A stretch of DNA of 64,000 nt from Strigops habroptila (taxonomy: Eukaryota > Chordata > Aves > Psittaciformes > Psittacidae). The position numbers were made by a program, and so were the translations under genes. Location of the stretch: assembly GCF_004027225.2 (NCBI RefSeq), contig NC_044296.2, positions 4,955,943 to 5,019,942 of the forward strand, given 5' to 3'. Shown here piece after piece: positions 37,785 through 47,461 of this stretch; the stretch's first letter is position 1; each line of letters opens with the position of its first letter. A model generated the notes under the pieces. That model was not told where the DNA came from. It saw only the letters and a list, made by a program, of their open reading frames with translations, and did no database searches.

Positions 37785-38789
37785 ATGATGCCACCGGGAC
37801 GGATCCTGCTGCTGGTGCTGGTTCTGCTGCCGCCGGGTCCCGCCGCGCCGTGCTCCCCCCAGCCCAACGCCACCCGGTTCGTCTGCACGGAGCCCACGCT
37901 GCGGACCTTCCCCGCGGGGCTGCCCCGCACTACGCTGGCCATCTCGGTGGAGTTCACGGCGCTCGCCGCCCTCCTGCCCACGGCGCTGGTGCCGGTGCCG
38001 CGCCTGCAGGAGCTACACCTCTCCTCCAACCTCCTGGCCACGCTGCCCGCAGCGCTGCTGCGTCCCGTGCCCGCGCTGCGCGTCCTCGACCTGACCAACA
38101 ACCTCCTGCTCGACCTCCCCACCGACATCTTCATCAGCAATGAGCACCTCCAGCACTTGGTGCTGCGCGGGAACCGGCTGCGGGCGCTGCGTCCCGCGTG
38201 GTTCCAGCACCTTCCCCGCTTGCTCTGGCTCGACCTGGGTGCCAACGCGCTGGCGGAGGTGCCACCGGAGGTTTTCCACCCGCTGCATTCCCTACGGAGC
38301 CTGGATCTGTCCCACAACCTCCTTGCGGCTCTGCCACCGGGAGCGCTGGCCGGGCTGCGGGCGCTGGAGCAGCTCGACCTGGAGGGGAACCGGCTGCTCA
38401 CGCTGCCGCCCGCCTCCTTCGCGCCCGCGCCCGCCCTGCGCCTGCTCTTCCTGCAGGATAACGAGCTGCGGGAGCTGCCCGCCCGCATCTTCCTCCCGCT
38501 GCGCCACCTCCGTGTCCTCGACCTGGCGCGGAACCGGCTGCGGGCGCTGGAGCTGCCCCCCCGCGCCCCCGGCCCCGCGCTGGAGCTGGACATGTCGGGC
38601 AACCCCTGGGACTGCGGGTGCGCGCTGCTGGCGATGCTGCGGAGGGTGGCCCCGCGGGTCACCGCTGCCGCTGACACCCGCTGTGCCAGCCCCGCTCACC
38701 GCCGGGGGCAGGAGGTGGCTGCCCTGAGCGGGGCTGGGGACACGGGCTGTGAGCACAAGGGGGACGGGCAGCACCCGCCGGGCCCATAG
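37785..38789 (+). CDS. LRG1: Leucine-rich alpha-2-glycoprotein 1
   Basis: A secreted leucine-rich-repeat glycoprotein. In mammals it is an acute-phase plasma protein that modulates TGF-beta signalling in endothelium. The coding part is one exon of 334 residues; human is 347. The start is the first of two tandem ATGs in a caccATGATG context, 11 bases after a likely splice acceptor. Frame upstream of it stays open but would precede that acceptor. Visible are a hydrophobic signal peptide (about 1-20), an N-terminal Cys cap (CSPQPNATRFVC), about eight LRRs with the LxxLxLxxN pattern (LQELHLSSN, LRVLDLTNN, LQHLVLRGN, LLWLDLGAN, LRSLDLSHN, LEQLDLEGN, LRLLFLQDN, LRVLDLARN) and a C-terminal LRRCT cap (NPWDCGC...RC). 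One N-glycosylation motif (NAT) is seen. Its place between SEMA6B and PLIN5 matches mammalian synteny. Confidence 0.95.
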   Translation: MMPPGRILLLVLVLLPPGPAAPCSPQPNATRFVCTEPTLRTFPAGLPRTTLAISVEFTALAALLPTALVPVPRLQELHLSSNLLATLPAALLRPVPALRVLDLTNNLLLDLPTDIFISNEHLQHLVLRGNRLRALRPAWFQHLPRLLWLDLGANALAEVPPEVFHPLHSLRSLDLSHNLLAALPPGALAGLRALEQLDLEGNRLLTLPPASFAPAPALRLLFLQDNELRELPARIFLPLRHLRVLDLARNRLRALELPPRAPGPALELDMSGNPWDCGCALLAMLRRVAPRVTAAADTRCASPAHRRGQEVAALSGAGDTGCEHKGDGQHPPGP

Positions 38790-39026
38790 GTGAGGGGTTT
38801 GGTGGCACCGCAGGGGCTCGAGGGTGCCGCCTCCCTCCCTGCTGCTTTGCCCCCAGCCCATAGGAACTCTCCTGGGGAAACTGAGGCAGGGAGAGCCGGG
38901 CTGCAAATGTCCCCATGCTGTGATGCCCATCCCAGTGGCCCCCAGCCCCACCATGGCTCAGGCTGTCCCACGTCCCTGTCCTCATCCTGCGTGGCTCATG
39001 TCCCTGTCCCCACCCCACAAACGCAC

Positions 39027-39032
39027 ATTAAA
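39027..39032 (+). terminator. LRG1: LRG1 polyadenylation signal (ATTAAA)
   Basis: ATTAAA variant signal about 240 bases after the LRG1 stop codon. No AATAAA occurs nearer. Confidence 0.55.
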
Positions 39033-39261
39033 TGCCATCACTTGGAGCCATCCCACTTTCTCCTGTGTTTCATCCTATGAAGTGCCCAGTGACAGGCACC
39101 ACATCCCCCAGCCGTGCCCGTTCCATACTCTCTGTGTCCCCTGCCTGTGCCTGTCCCCATCCAGGCACTGTCCTCGCCCACGGGGATCACCCAGGCACTG
39201 CTGTCCCCTGCCCTGAGCACCCACAGGGGTCAGGGCAGACCTGAGGCCCTGTGGTGCTCCC

Positions 39262-39484
39262 CTTGGCATGGGGACTCCTGGCCTGGGGACATTGGCATAG
39301 AGATGTTTGGCATGGGGACACCGGGTGCTGGGTCATTTGGTGTGGGGACACCTGGGGGGGGGGTGGGGACACTTGGCATGGAAATGCTTGGCAAGGGGAC
39401 AGCTGGCATAGGGACACACGTTAAGGGGACACACGGCATGGAGGTGTTTGGCATGGGGACGCCTGGCATGGGGACATTGGGCAT
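39262..39484. repeat. TTGGCATGGGGACA minisatellite
   Basis: Imperfect tandem units of about 22-24 bp built on tggcatggggacacctggca, between LRG1 and PLIN5. It shares the GGGGACA core with other arrays in the window. Confidence 0.85.
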
Positions 39485-39719
39485 TGTGCGGTGGCTCGGT
39501 GCCCCTGGCCACCCCTCCGGGACGGGGTGTCCCCGTCGTGTCCCCCCCGTGTCCCCTACCGCGTCCTTCCATGCGCCCGTGTCCCCCTTTGTGACTCCCC
39601 CGTGTCCCCCCGTGTCCCCCCCGTGTCCTCCCCATGCATTCCCCTGTCCCCCCCATGTGTTCCCCCTTTTCTCCCCCCCCTTCCCCCCGTTTCTCCCCCC
39701 ATAGGTCCCGGGCCCGGAT

Positions 39720-39905
39720 CGTTCCCCGCGCACGTGGCGGCCAGCCCCCAACTCCCGCCCCCCTTGGCCCCGCCCCTCCATCCTAATTGGTGGAGACCAG
39801 TCCCTCCCCTTCTCTGATTGGCTCCCGCCGCCAACTGGGAATCCGACCCTGGGCGGGAGTCGGGGATCGCGACCGGGGATCGCGACAGACCCCCCGCCCC
39901 CCACT
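39720..39905 (+). promoter_or_regulatory. PLIN5: Likely PLIN5 promoter and untranslated first exon
   Basis: A CpG-rich stretch with two inverted CCAAT boxes (ATTGG at 39,786-39,790 and 39,817-39,821), a tandem ggggatcgcgac duplication and a donor (ccact|gtaagc) ending an exon at 39,905. The PLIN5 start codon sits 11 bases behind an acceptor at 40,873, so an upstream non-coding exon is needed and this fits. No TATA box is seen. Confidence 0.5.
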
Positions 39906-40139
39906 GTAAGCACCGTCCTCGGGAGTTCGCGGTAGTTAGAGGGTCGGAAGCGGGACCGCGGGGGGTGCTCCGGGGGTTCCCGGGGGGTGTTTCGGGGCTC
40001 GGGGGTGCTCCGGGGGCTGGCGGGGGGTAGAGCCCGCTGTGGCCGCAGGCAGGGAGCAGGGGCTGGGGAAGGGGAGTCCCGGGTGTCCCCCCCTCCGTGA
40101 TGGGTGCCCCGGAGCACCCAGGAACCCCGGTGGGGGGGA

Positions 40140-40295
40140 CACATGCTTCCGCGGGGACCTGCCCCCCAGGGACCCAAAGGGCCACCCCCAGGGACCCAAA
40201 GGGCACCCCCAGGGACCCAAGGAATCCTGCCCCCCAGGGACCCAAAGGGACACCCCGGGGACCCGAAGGGACCTGCCCCCCAGGGACCTGCTTGC
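40140..40295. repeat. Short CAGGGACCCAAAGGG minisatellite
   Basis: About six imperfect copies of a 20-30 bp unit (gacctgccccccagggaccc, aaagggcaccccc) in the presumed first intron of PLIN5. Confidence 0.8.
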
Positions 40296-40884
40296 GACCC
40301 CCCAGCCCTTGCCCCGGGGTGCACAGGGGTGGCAGTGGGGCAGGGACGCTGCAGCAGGGGGACACCACAAAGCTCAGAGACGCTGCCGGGGGGAGGGCTC
40401 GGGGGGGCCACCGGCTGCTCCGTTCCCCGCAGCAGGTCCCGGGGCTGCCCCGGCCGAGGTGACGGTGACCGGTGGCACGTCCACGCTTGGTGCTTGCGAA
40501 AGGAGGACCCAGCCCCAGCTTCCGGCTGAGTCACCCAAAACCCCTCCCCAGCCTCAAACGCGGGTGGGGGGACCCAGGAGGGGATGGGGAAATCCCTCCT
40601 GATAGGGCAGGAGACCAGCCCCATCCCCAAACCCCTTCCAGACTCCCCCATGACCCCCCCTTGAGCAGCTCTGAGGCCTCCCACTCATGTAATGAGTCGA
40701 TGGGTCTCAGCCCTCCAAGGGGTAGAGGCTGGCTGGGGTGACATGGGGGCGGCTCAGCCCCAGCATGTGCTGCTTCCCTCGGCACGGAGAGGGGTGGCTC
40801 TGAGGCCGGGGGTCCCCACTGGGCTCAGTCCCCCCATTGGCACCCCATGATCTTGCTCTTCTTCCCATTGCAGCCACCGCTGCC

Positions 40885-43841
40885 ATGTCATCCAACAACT
40901 CTGTGCCCCGAGAGGATGGGCCGGAGCTGAAGGTAGGGGTGCGAGGAGGGCTGAGGGGGGGCTGTGGGCACCGCTGGTGCCCCCGGCTCAGCACCAGCAC
41001 CCCCTGACAGAGCGTGGTGAGCCGGGTGGCCAGCCTGGCCCTGGTGAGCTGTGCCTGCGGCGCCGTGTCCACGGCGTACAGCTCCACCAAGGAGAGCCAC
41101 CCCTACGTGCGCTCCGTCTGCGACGCCGCCGAGAAGGGGGTGAAGACGCTGACAGCGGCGGCGGTCAGTGGGGCACAGCCCATCCTCACCAAGCTGGAGC
41201 CGCAGCGTGAGTGGGGCTGGGGGGGGGGGCAGCAGCACAGGGGTAATGGGGGGACCCCAAAACTGGCCCCTGCAGAGCCCTGGTGAGGCAGCAGGGTAGG
41301 AATGATCTGGTTCCATGTCTCTAGATTGCCAACAAACATGGCTGTAAAGGGTTGGAGAAGCTAGAGGAGAAGCTGGGGGGAAGGGGGGGCAGCACCCCAC
41401 AAGTTTTGGGGTACCCCAGAAACTGTCCCTATAGCAGCACTCTGGAAAGGCAGCAGGGTAGGGAAAAGCTGGTTTCTCATTTGTAGTTTCCACCTCTAAT
41501 GAATACACCTGCAAAGGGCTGGAGAAAGTTGGGGGGGGGGATATAGGGGCACCCCATGAGCTTTGGGGTACCCCAAAGCCTGTCCCTGGCAGCGCTCTGA
41601 CACTCAGCAGGGTATTAAACCATCTGTGCTCATGTCTCCAGTGTCCACCGCCAACGAATACGCCTGCAAAGGGCTGGACAAACTGGAGGAGAAGCTGCCC
41701 ATCCTGCAGCAGCCCCCGCAGAGGGTAACGTCTCCCCCGGGTGAGGCGGGGGGGGCCGGCGCTGGGCTCGGTGCTGGCACATGGCGCCCCTGTGCTGTCC
41801 CCTCCCAGGTGGTGGCAGGGACCTGGGCGCTGGTGTCCTGCACCGTGGGGCTGGCGCGCGGCGCGGTGCAGGGCGGCATGGCCAGGACGTGCTCGGTGCT
41901 CAGCACCGGCGTCAGCACCGTGGCGGGGTCCCGCGTGGGCCAGATGCTGGCAACGGGGATGGACACGGTGCTGGGCAAGTCGGAGGAGCTGGTGGAGCGA
42001 TACCTGCCTGGGACGGACGAGGAGCCGGGTGAGTATCAACCACACTCTAAGCCATCTCCTCAACCTAGGGGTGCTGGAGCCCCCATTGCTCAGCACCAGC
42101 CCGGCATTGCTTGCCCCCAGTGGTCCCTCTGCAGTGCTGAGCCCCATGGGATGCCCATGGCCACCGCGCAGGGGATGATTCCCACCGTCGGGAATGCTAA
42201 GCCGGGGAACACAACACTGCACAGGGTGACCTCTCACCTGGAAACCAGAAAGCAAATATAGCCCCACGCCGGGTATTTATAGCCTGGCACGGGGCAGTGG
42301 TGGGCAGAGCTGGCCCTGTGTCATGGCAGAGGTGACCGGAGACACCACCTGGCTTTTGGTGGCACCTCCACATGAACACGGTGGCCGAGCATCTTGGGGG
42401 TGGCACCTCTATGGGGCACAGAGCTCCAGGGGCTCACGTGGTGGGATGCTCCAGTGCTGGGCACACTGGTCTGGGCAACGCTGGGGGAACGGTTGGACTT
42501 GTTCACCTTAAAGCTCTTTTCCAAGCCGGTTTATGCTGTGGGTCTCTGGGGGTCTCCCCCCCTGTCCCCGCAGCGGCGGCGGGCGCAGAGGTGGCAGCAC
42601 CGGGGCAGCAGAGGCGGTGGCAGAGCTACTTTGTCCGTGTGGGCTCGCTCTCGGCAAAGCTGCGGCACCGGGCGCTGCGGCGCTCGCTGGAGGAGCTGCA
42701 GCGGGTACGGCACAGCGCCCAGCACGTCCTGGCCCAGCTCCACCGCGCCATCGAGCTGGTACGGATGCGGTGAGGACCGCGCCAGCAGCGGCGGGTGTTG
42801 GTACCCCCATGGGGTGCTCCCACCTCGCTGTCCCGTCCCGCAGATCGAGCAGATGCGGCAGGGCATGGACGGGCCCCTGTACGGCACCCGGCAGCGGCTC
42901 CACCGCATGTGGCTGGAGTGGAGCCAGCAGGAGGCTGTGCCCATGGAGGAGAGCGAGGTACGGGGCTGGGTACCCAGGGATGACACTGAGGTGTGGGGTG
43001 GGAGGCCGTGCCCATGGGGAAGACCATGGTATGGGTCTGGGGTACCTGTAGGCGACACTGAGGTGTGAGGGCCTGTGGCCATGGTGGCGACAATGGTATG
43101 AGTCCAGGGTACCATAAAAAATACACAAGCGTGGGGTGGTGGGCCATGGCCATGGGAGGCAGTGAGATACGGGGTTGGGGTCCATGGTCATGGGAGGCAG
43201 TGAGATACGGGGCTGGGGTCCATGGTCATGGGAGGCAGTGAGATACGGGGTTGGGGTCCGTGCCCATGGGAGGCAGTGAGATACGGGGCTGGGGTCCATT
43301 GCCATGGGAGGCAGTGAGATATGGGGTTGGGGTCCGTGCCCATGGGAGGCAGTGAGATACGAGGCTGGGGTCCATGCCTGTGGAGGACACCACGTCCCGA
43401 GGGTGCCCCCGCTGCCCGCAGGTAGAGGCGCGGACCCTGGCCATGCTGCGGGGGCTCCTGCACCAGCTCCACGCCGCCTGCGCCCGCCTGGCCGCCGGCA
43501 TCCGGGGCCTGCCCAGCAGCGTGCAGGAGACGGCGGGACACGTCCGGCACAGCGTGGAGGGCGTCCAGGCGTCCCTGTCCCACGCCCGCTCCTTCCATGA
43601 CCTGTCGGAGCTGGTGCTGGCGCAGAGCAGGGAGACGGTGCTGCGGGCGCAGCTGAGCATCGACGAGCTGCTGGAGCACGTGGGGCAACACACGCCCCTG
43701 CCCTGGCTCGTGGGGCCCTTCGCCCCAGCCCTGGTCGAGTACCCGGAGGATGTCCCTGTGGAGATGGCCAAGTGGGAGGGTTGTGACACTGTGGAGGGGA
43801 CGCACCATGTCCCCGCTGCCCCACGGCTCAACCAGCGCTGA
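40885..43841 (+). CDS. PLIN5: Perilipin 5, 7 coding exons, with converted PAT region
   Basis: A lipid-droplet coat protein. In mammals PLIN5 links droplets to mitochondria and restrains lipolysis in oxidative tissue. Exons: 40885-40932, 41011-41206, 41642-41724, 41809-42028, 42574-42758, 42844-42957 and 43422-43841, in phase, 421 residues; human is 463. Visible are the PAT domain (about 17-110, with [15 protein letters not shown]), a short amphipathic 11-mer region (about 110-165), [18 protein letters not shown], and a C-terminal helix bundle ending in [10 protein letters not shown]. The ALVEYPED continuation after that motif resembles PLIN5, not PLIN3, and the gene lies next to LRG1 as PLIN5 does in mammals. 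Oddly, residues about 35-81 are identical to those of the next gene and resemble PLIN3 rather than human PLIN5 (see the findings). The exon 5 donor is gtacgg; a later gtgagg would add residues absent from relatives. I saw no clear AATAAA. Confidence 0.88.
41325..41375 (+). pseudogene. Decayed copy of PLIN exon 3, relic 1
   Basis: This lies inside PLIN5 intron 2. It follows an intact acceptor-like tgtctctag and reads gccaacaaacatggctgtaa and then aagggttggagaagctag, matching real exon 3 (41,642-41,724). It ends where the real exon encodes PILQQ, with no donor. Entered from exon 2 at this acceptor it would be out of frame. It is therefore a dead tandem exon duplicate. Confidence 0.8.
41487..41528 (+). 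pseudogene. Decayed copy of PLIN exon 3, relic 2
   Basis: A second relic in the same intron, behind an acceptor-like catttgtag. From exon 2 it would read in frame as [14 protein letters not shown] before running into a G-tract with no donor. It is closer in sequence to the functional exon than relic 1 and is shared with the neighbouring perilipin gene at 45,571. Confidence 0.85.
42478..42540 (+). mobile_element. Degraded CR1 3' end in PLIN5 intron 4
   Basis: A short, diverged match to the last bases of CR1 (ggttggacttgttcacctta followed by aagctcttttccaa). It is the oldest-looking CR1 in the window. Confidence 0.5.
43148..43380. repeat. 41-42 bp minisatellite in PLIN5 intron 6
   Basis: About six tandem copies of a unit like atgggaggcagtgagatacg followed by gggttggggtccatg(g/c). 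They fill the intron up to the last coding exon and explain the repetitive LPPM.MDP frames on the minus strand. Confidence 0.92.
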
Positions 43842-44800
43842 GCCAGCGGCGCATCAAACTGGGGCAGCACCCACAGCAGTGAACCCCATCCCCACTGGGG
43901 ACGAGGTGACGTGGACGTGGTGGCCGGTGTGGGACCTGTGATGCCGCAGATGGGGGACTTGTTTGGGGAGCGAGGGGATGGTGGCACACGGAGGACGCAG
44001 CGTGTGCGGGTGTCCCGGAGCATGGGAAGCATCCGGATGTCTTGTCTTAGCAGCTTCAACGCACTTTAAAGAAGTAAAACAACTTTTTAGGCCTCAAAGT
44101 GACTCACAGCCCCTTGTGGTGACACCGCCACCGTGCCGGGGGGCTCGGCACAGGCGGCAGAGATGGGGCTGTGGAATGGGGAGAGTACGGTGGGTGCTGG
44201 GTTGGGGAGAACTGGATGCTGCTGGTGAGTGCTGGGATGGAGGGTGCCAGCGCGGTGCCGGTGCTGTTGGACTGTGACCCGCGGCCGTGTGGCGCTGAAC
44301 CTTGTCCCGTTGCCATGGCTGCGGGGCCAGGCTCCGGGCATCCCTGACATCGGGGTGCAGCGTGGCCACGGCACCCACAGGAGTGGCACCAGGGTCCCCG
44401 GGACTGTCTGTCCTCCTGCCACCGACACCCACCGGGACCAGTCTGAACTGGGGCAGGTCGGGGGGGGGCACTGGGATGCCCCCGATGGGAGCGGGGTTTG
44501 GAGGGTTCAGTGCCTGATTTGACCCGGGGGTCGGTGTCAGGGGCCGTCGGTCTGGGGGGGATCCGGTCCCGGAGGGATGCGGTCGGGGGAGATCCGGTCC
44601 TTGGGGGGGGGGTCAGCGCATCCCGGTCCAGAGGGGATCGGTGCATCCCGGACCGGGAACTTGGGGCCTGGGGCGGCCGGTGCAGCCCGGAGCCGCGGGG
44701 CCGGGGCCGGTCGGGGTCGCTGCAGCCCCGGGCCCCGCCGCTGCCCGCGGGTCGGTGCTCCCGCACCGCCCCGGACCGGCCCCGGGGGGCGGGTCCCGGT
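43842..44800. other. PLIN5 3' flank and intergenic
   Basis: PLIN5 3' UTR followed by GC-rich intergenic DNA. I saw no AATAAA; gaagtaaaac near 44,070 is the nearest A-rich motif. Nothing else was recognised before the next promoter. Confidence 0.4.
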
Positions 44801-44887
44801 CACATGTGCTCGGGGCCGGGCCCGGCCGCTATAAAGGCCGGTGGGGAGGGACGGGGCCGAGCCCAGAGTAGAGCCGAGCTTCGGGAG
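44801..44887 (+). promoter_or_regulatory. TATA promoter and first exon of the PLIN3/4-type gene
   Basis: CACATGTG E-box at 44,801-44,808, TATAAA at 44,830-44,835 and a strong donor (cgggag|gtgagt) ending an untranslated exon at 44,887, all in a CpG-rich setting. The start of transcription should be about 44,860. Perilipin promoters are often driven by E-box and nuclear-receptor factors. A PPAR site was not evident. Confidence 0.65.
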
Positions 44888-44895
44888 GTGAGTCC

Positions 44896-44937
44896 GGTCC
44901 CGGTCCCGGTCCCGGTCCCGGTCCCGGTCCCGGTCCC
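44896..44937. repeat. (GGTCCC)7 hexanucleotide repeat
   Basis: Seven perfect copies of GGTCCC, beginning 8 bases into the first intron of the PLIN3/4-type gene. Confidence 0.97.
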
Positions 44938-45021
44938 ACGCGGGGTTCCCCCATGCTGGAGGTGAGTGAAGGGCTCGGGGGGGTCTGACCCCGCTCACGG
45001 TTCCCCCTCCCCAGCCCCGCC

Positions 45022-47096
45022 ATGGCCACCAGCGAGCCCGAGACGGCGCAGCCCAAGGCTGAGGAGCAGCAGGTCAGTGGGGAGAAAGGGGGTGTCCGGG
45101 GGGGATGTCCCTGCCTGGGGACAGGGCTGTGGGTCATCCGAGTACCCCAACGCCATCCTCGGGGGGTTGGGGGCACACAGTGTCCCTTATTCCCTATGAG
45201 ATTTGGGGGCTCCATCGTCACCCCCCCCCGTCCTTATGGTGCCCGCAGAGCATCGGGATGCGGGTGGCCAACCTGCCCCTGGTGAGCTCTGCCTACGGGA
45301 TGGTGTCCACGGCGTACAGCTCCACCAAGGAGAGCCACCCCTACGTGCGCTCCGTCTGCGACGCCGCCGAGAAGGGGGTGAAGACGCTGACGGCGGCGGC
45401 GGTCAGTGGGGCACAGCCCATCCTCACCAAGCTGGAGCCGCAGCGTGAGTGGGGCTGGGGGGGGGGGGCAGCAGCACAGGGGCAATGGGGGGGACCCCAA
45501 AACTGGCCCCTGCAGATTGCCCTACCTGGAAAAGCAGCAGGGTAGGGAAAAACTGGTTTCTCATCTCTAGTTTCCACCTCTAATGAATACACCTGCAAAG
45601 GGCTGGAGAAAGCTGGGGGGGGGGATATGTAGGGGCACCCCATGAGCTTTGGGGTACCCCAAAGCCTGTCCCTGGCAGCGCTCTGGCACTCAGCAGGGTA
45701 TTAAACCATCTGTGCTCATGTCTCCAGTGTCCACTGCCAACGAATACGCCTGCAAAGGGCTGGACAAGCTGGAGGAGAAGCTGCCCATCCTGCAGCAGCC
45801 CCCGGAGAAGGTACCGTGCTGGGGTGGGCTCAGTGCGTGCGTCCCCCTCCCCAGAACTGCTTAACAGAGGGTTGTGTGTGTGCCCCCCCAGCTCATCTCA
45901 GACACCAAGCAGCTGGTGACCTCCACAGTGACGGGGGCCAAGGATGTCCTGACCAGCACCATGGCCGGGGCCAAGGACGCAGTGACCAGCCGGGTGACGG
46001 GTGTGATGGACATGACCAAAGGGGCCGTGCAGGGCAGCGTGGAGCTCACCAAGTCCGCGGTGAGCAGCGGTGTCAGCACCGTCATGGGCTCCACCGTGGG
46101 CCAGATGGTGGTGAGCGGCATGGGCTCCGTGCTGGAGAAGTCGGAGGAGCTGGTGGACCATTACCTGCCCATGACGGATGAGGAGCTGGGTAAGGAGCTG
46201 CTCAAACCCCCTGGGGAGCAGTGGGTAGAGACTGAGCAGGTTCTCCATGGGGTTGTGGTGCGGCTTCTCTCCCACAGCCAAGCTGGCCACGGCCGTGGAG
46301 GGCTTCGAGCCGGAGCAGCAGAAGCAGCAGCAGAGCTACTTCGTGCGCTTGGGCTCGCTCTCGACCAAGCTGCGGCACCGGGCGCTGCAGCACTCGCTGG
46401 GCAAGCTGCAGAGCGCCCGCCACAGCAGCCAGGACGTGCTGGGCCAGCTCCAGCGCACCCTCGACCTGGTAGGACCCATCCCCATGTGTGCCCCCCCTCC
46501 TTGGTGTCTGCAGCGGCGCATCCACCCCAGGCTCTGCCTCTCCCCGCAGGTGGAGCAGCTCAAGCAGGGCATGGACCAGAAGCTGCAGGGAGGGCAGGAG
46601 AAGCTGCAGCAGATGTGGTTGGAGTGGAGCAAGAAGCAACCGGGCAGTGGCAAGGACCTGGCGCCACCGGAGGTAGATGGAGGGCATGGGGGGGTTTCGA
46701 GGGGGTGCCGGGGTGCCCTCAGCCCCTCACGGCGCTGTTGTCCCCCCGCAGGCAGTGGAGTCGGGCGCGCTGGCCCTGCTGCAGGGCTTGACGCAGCAGC
46801 TCCAGAGCTCCTGCCAGCCCCTGGTGTCCAGCCTGCAGGGGCTCCCCGCCAGCATCCAGGACACGGCGGGGCAGGTCCGGCACAACGTGGAGGGGCTGCG
46901 GGCGGCGCTCGGCTCCGCCACCTCCCTGCAGGACGTGACGGGCACCGCGCTGGCGCAAGCCCGTGCCCACGCCACCAAAGCGCGGCAGCTGATGGATGAG
47001 CTGGTGGAGCACGTGGCTCACAACCCCCCGTTGACCTGGCTGGTGGGACCCTTCGCCCCCTCGGGCCAGAACGTGGTGGAGCTGGAGATGAAGTAG
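45022..47096 (+). CDS. PLIN3-like: Perilipin of PLIN3/PLIN4 type, 7 coding exons
   Basis: A lipid-droplet coat protein. Exons: 45022-45072, 45249-45444, 45728-45810, 45892-46189, 46278-46468, 46550-46672 and 46752-47096, in phase, 428 residues; human PLIN3 is 434. The start (cgccATGGCC) is 7 bases behind an acceptor. Visible are the PAT domain (about 18-110, with [20 protein letters not shown] and [18 protein letters not shown]), amphipathic 11-mer repeats (about 111-190, such as [20 protein letters not shown] and [17 protein letters not shown]), [40 protein letters not shown] and the terminal TWLVGPFAP bundle. The sequence is closest to PLIN3, but the position next to PLIN5, on the HDGFL2 side, is that of mammalian PLIN4. 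PLIN4's long 33-mer array is absent. It could be the avian PLIN4 orthologue in unexpanded form. The naming is uncertain; the family is not. Confidence 0.92.
45571..45615 (+). pseudogene. Decayed copy of PLIN exon 3 in the PLIN3/4-type gene
   Basis: An acceptor-like catctctag is followed by tttccacctctaatgaatac and acctgcaaagggctggagaa, nearly identical to relic 2 of PLIN5 (41,487). It lacks the rest of the exon and a donor. Only one relic is present here, against two in PLIN5. Confidence 0.85.
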
Positions 47097-47357
47097 CATC
47101 ATCTGCACCATCCTCCGGGGTGCTTGGTCCCCCCTTGCCCAGCCTCAATAGAGCATCTACTAACCCCTGCCTGGCGCCCACCTTGCCCATAACCTTAGTG
47201 CCTGCCTGTATTGGGGGTGCAGTGATGTGCCTTGGTTCTCCCATGTGCCTTTGGGGTGACCTCCAGCCCCTGGTTGGAGCCCCCCTCCTTGTCCCCTCAT
47301 CCTCAGTGCCTTCAACACTCTCTGGTCCTGTATGGGGTCAGGGGTAGCTCCCGAAGC

Positions 47358-47363
47358 AATAAA
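47358..47363 (+). terminator. Polyadenylation signal of the PLIN3/4-type gene
   Basis: AATAAA about 260 bases after the stop codon, followed by a GT-rich ttgtgttttgggg stretch, as expected of a cleavage site. Confidence 0.85.
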
Positions 47364-47461
47364 CTCTGGTTAGTTTTGCATTAGAACGAGTTGTGTTTTG
47401 GGGGGGTGGGAGCGGGGTCCCCATGGTTCCATCGACCCCAAAAGGGGGGGGAGGAAGGTGG

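Noticed and set aside
39230-40684. 484-codon minus-strand open frame
   Set aside because: It spans a minisatellite, the PLIN5 promoter and a second repeat; Pro/Gly-rich with no domain.
42759-42781. Alternative PLIN5 exon 5 donor (gtgagg at about 42,770)
   Set aside because: It would add residues after IEL and shift the phase. The gtacgg donor at 42,759 gives the frame and length seen in the neighbouring perilipin.
45022-47096. Naming this gene outright PLIN4 or PLIN3
   Set aside because: Position argues for PLIN4, sequence for PLIN3. The long 33-mer array that defines mammalian PLIN4 is absent, so neither name was asserted.
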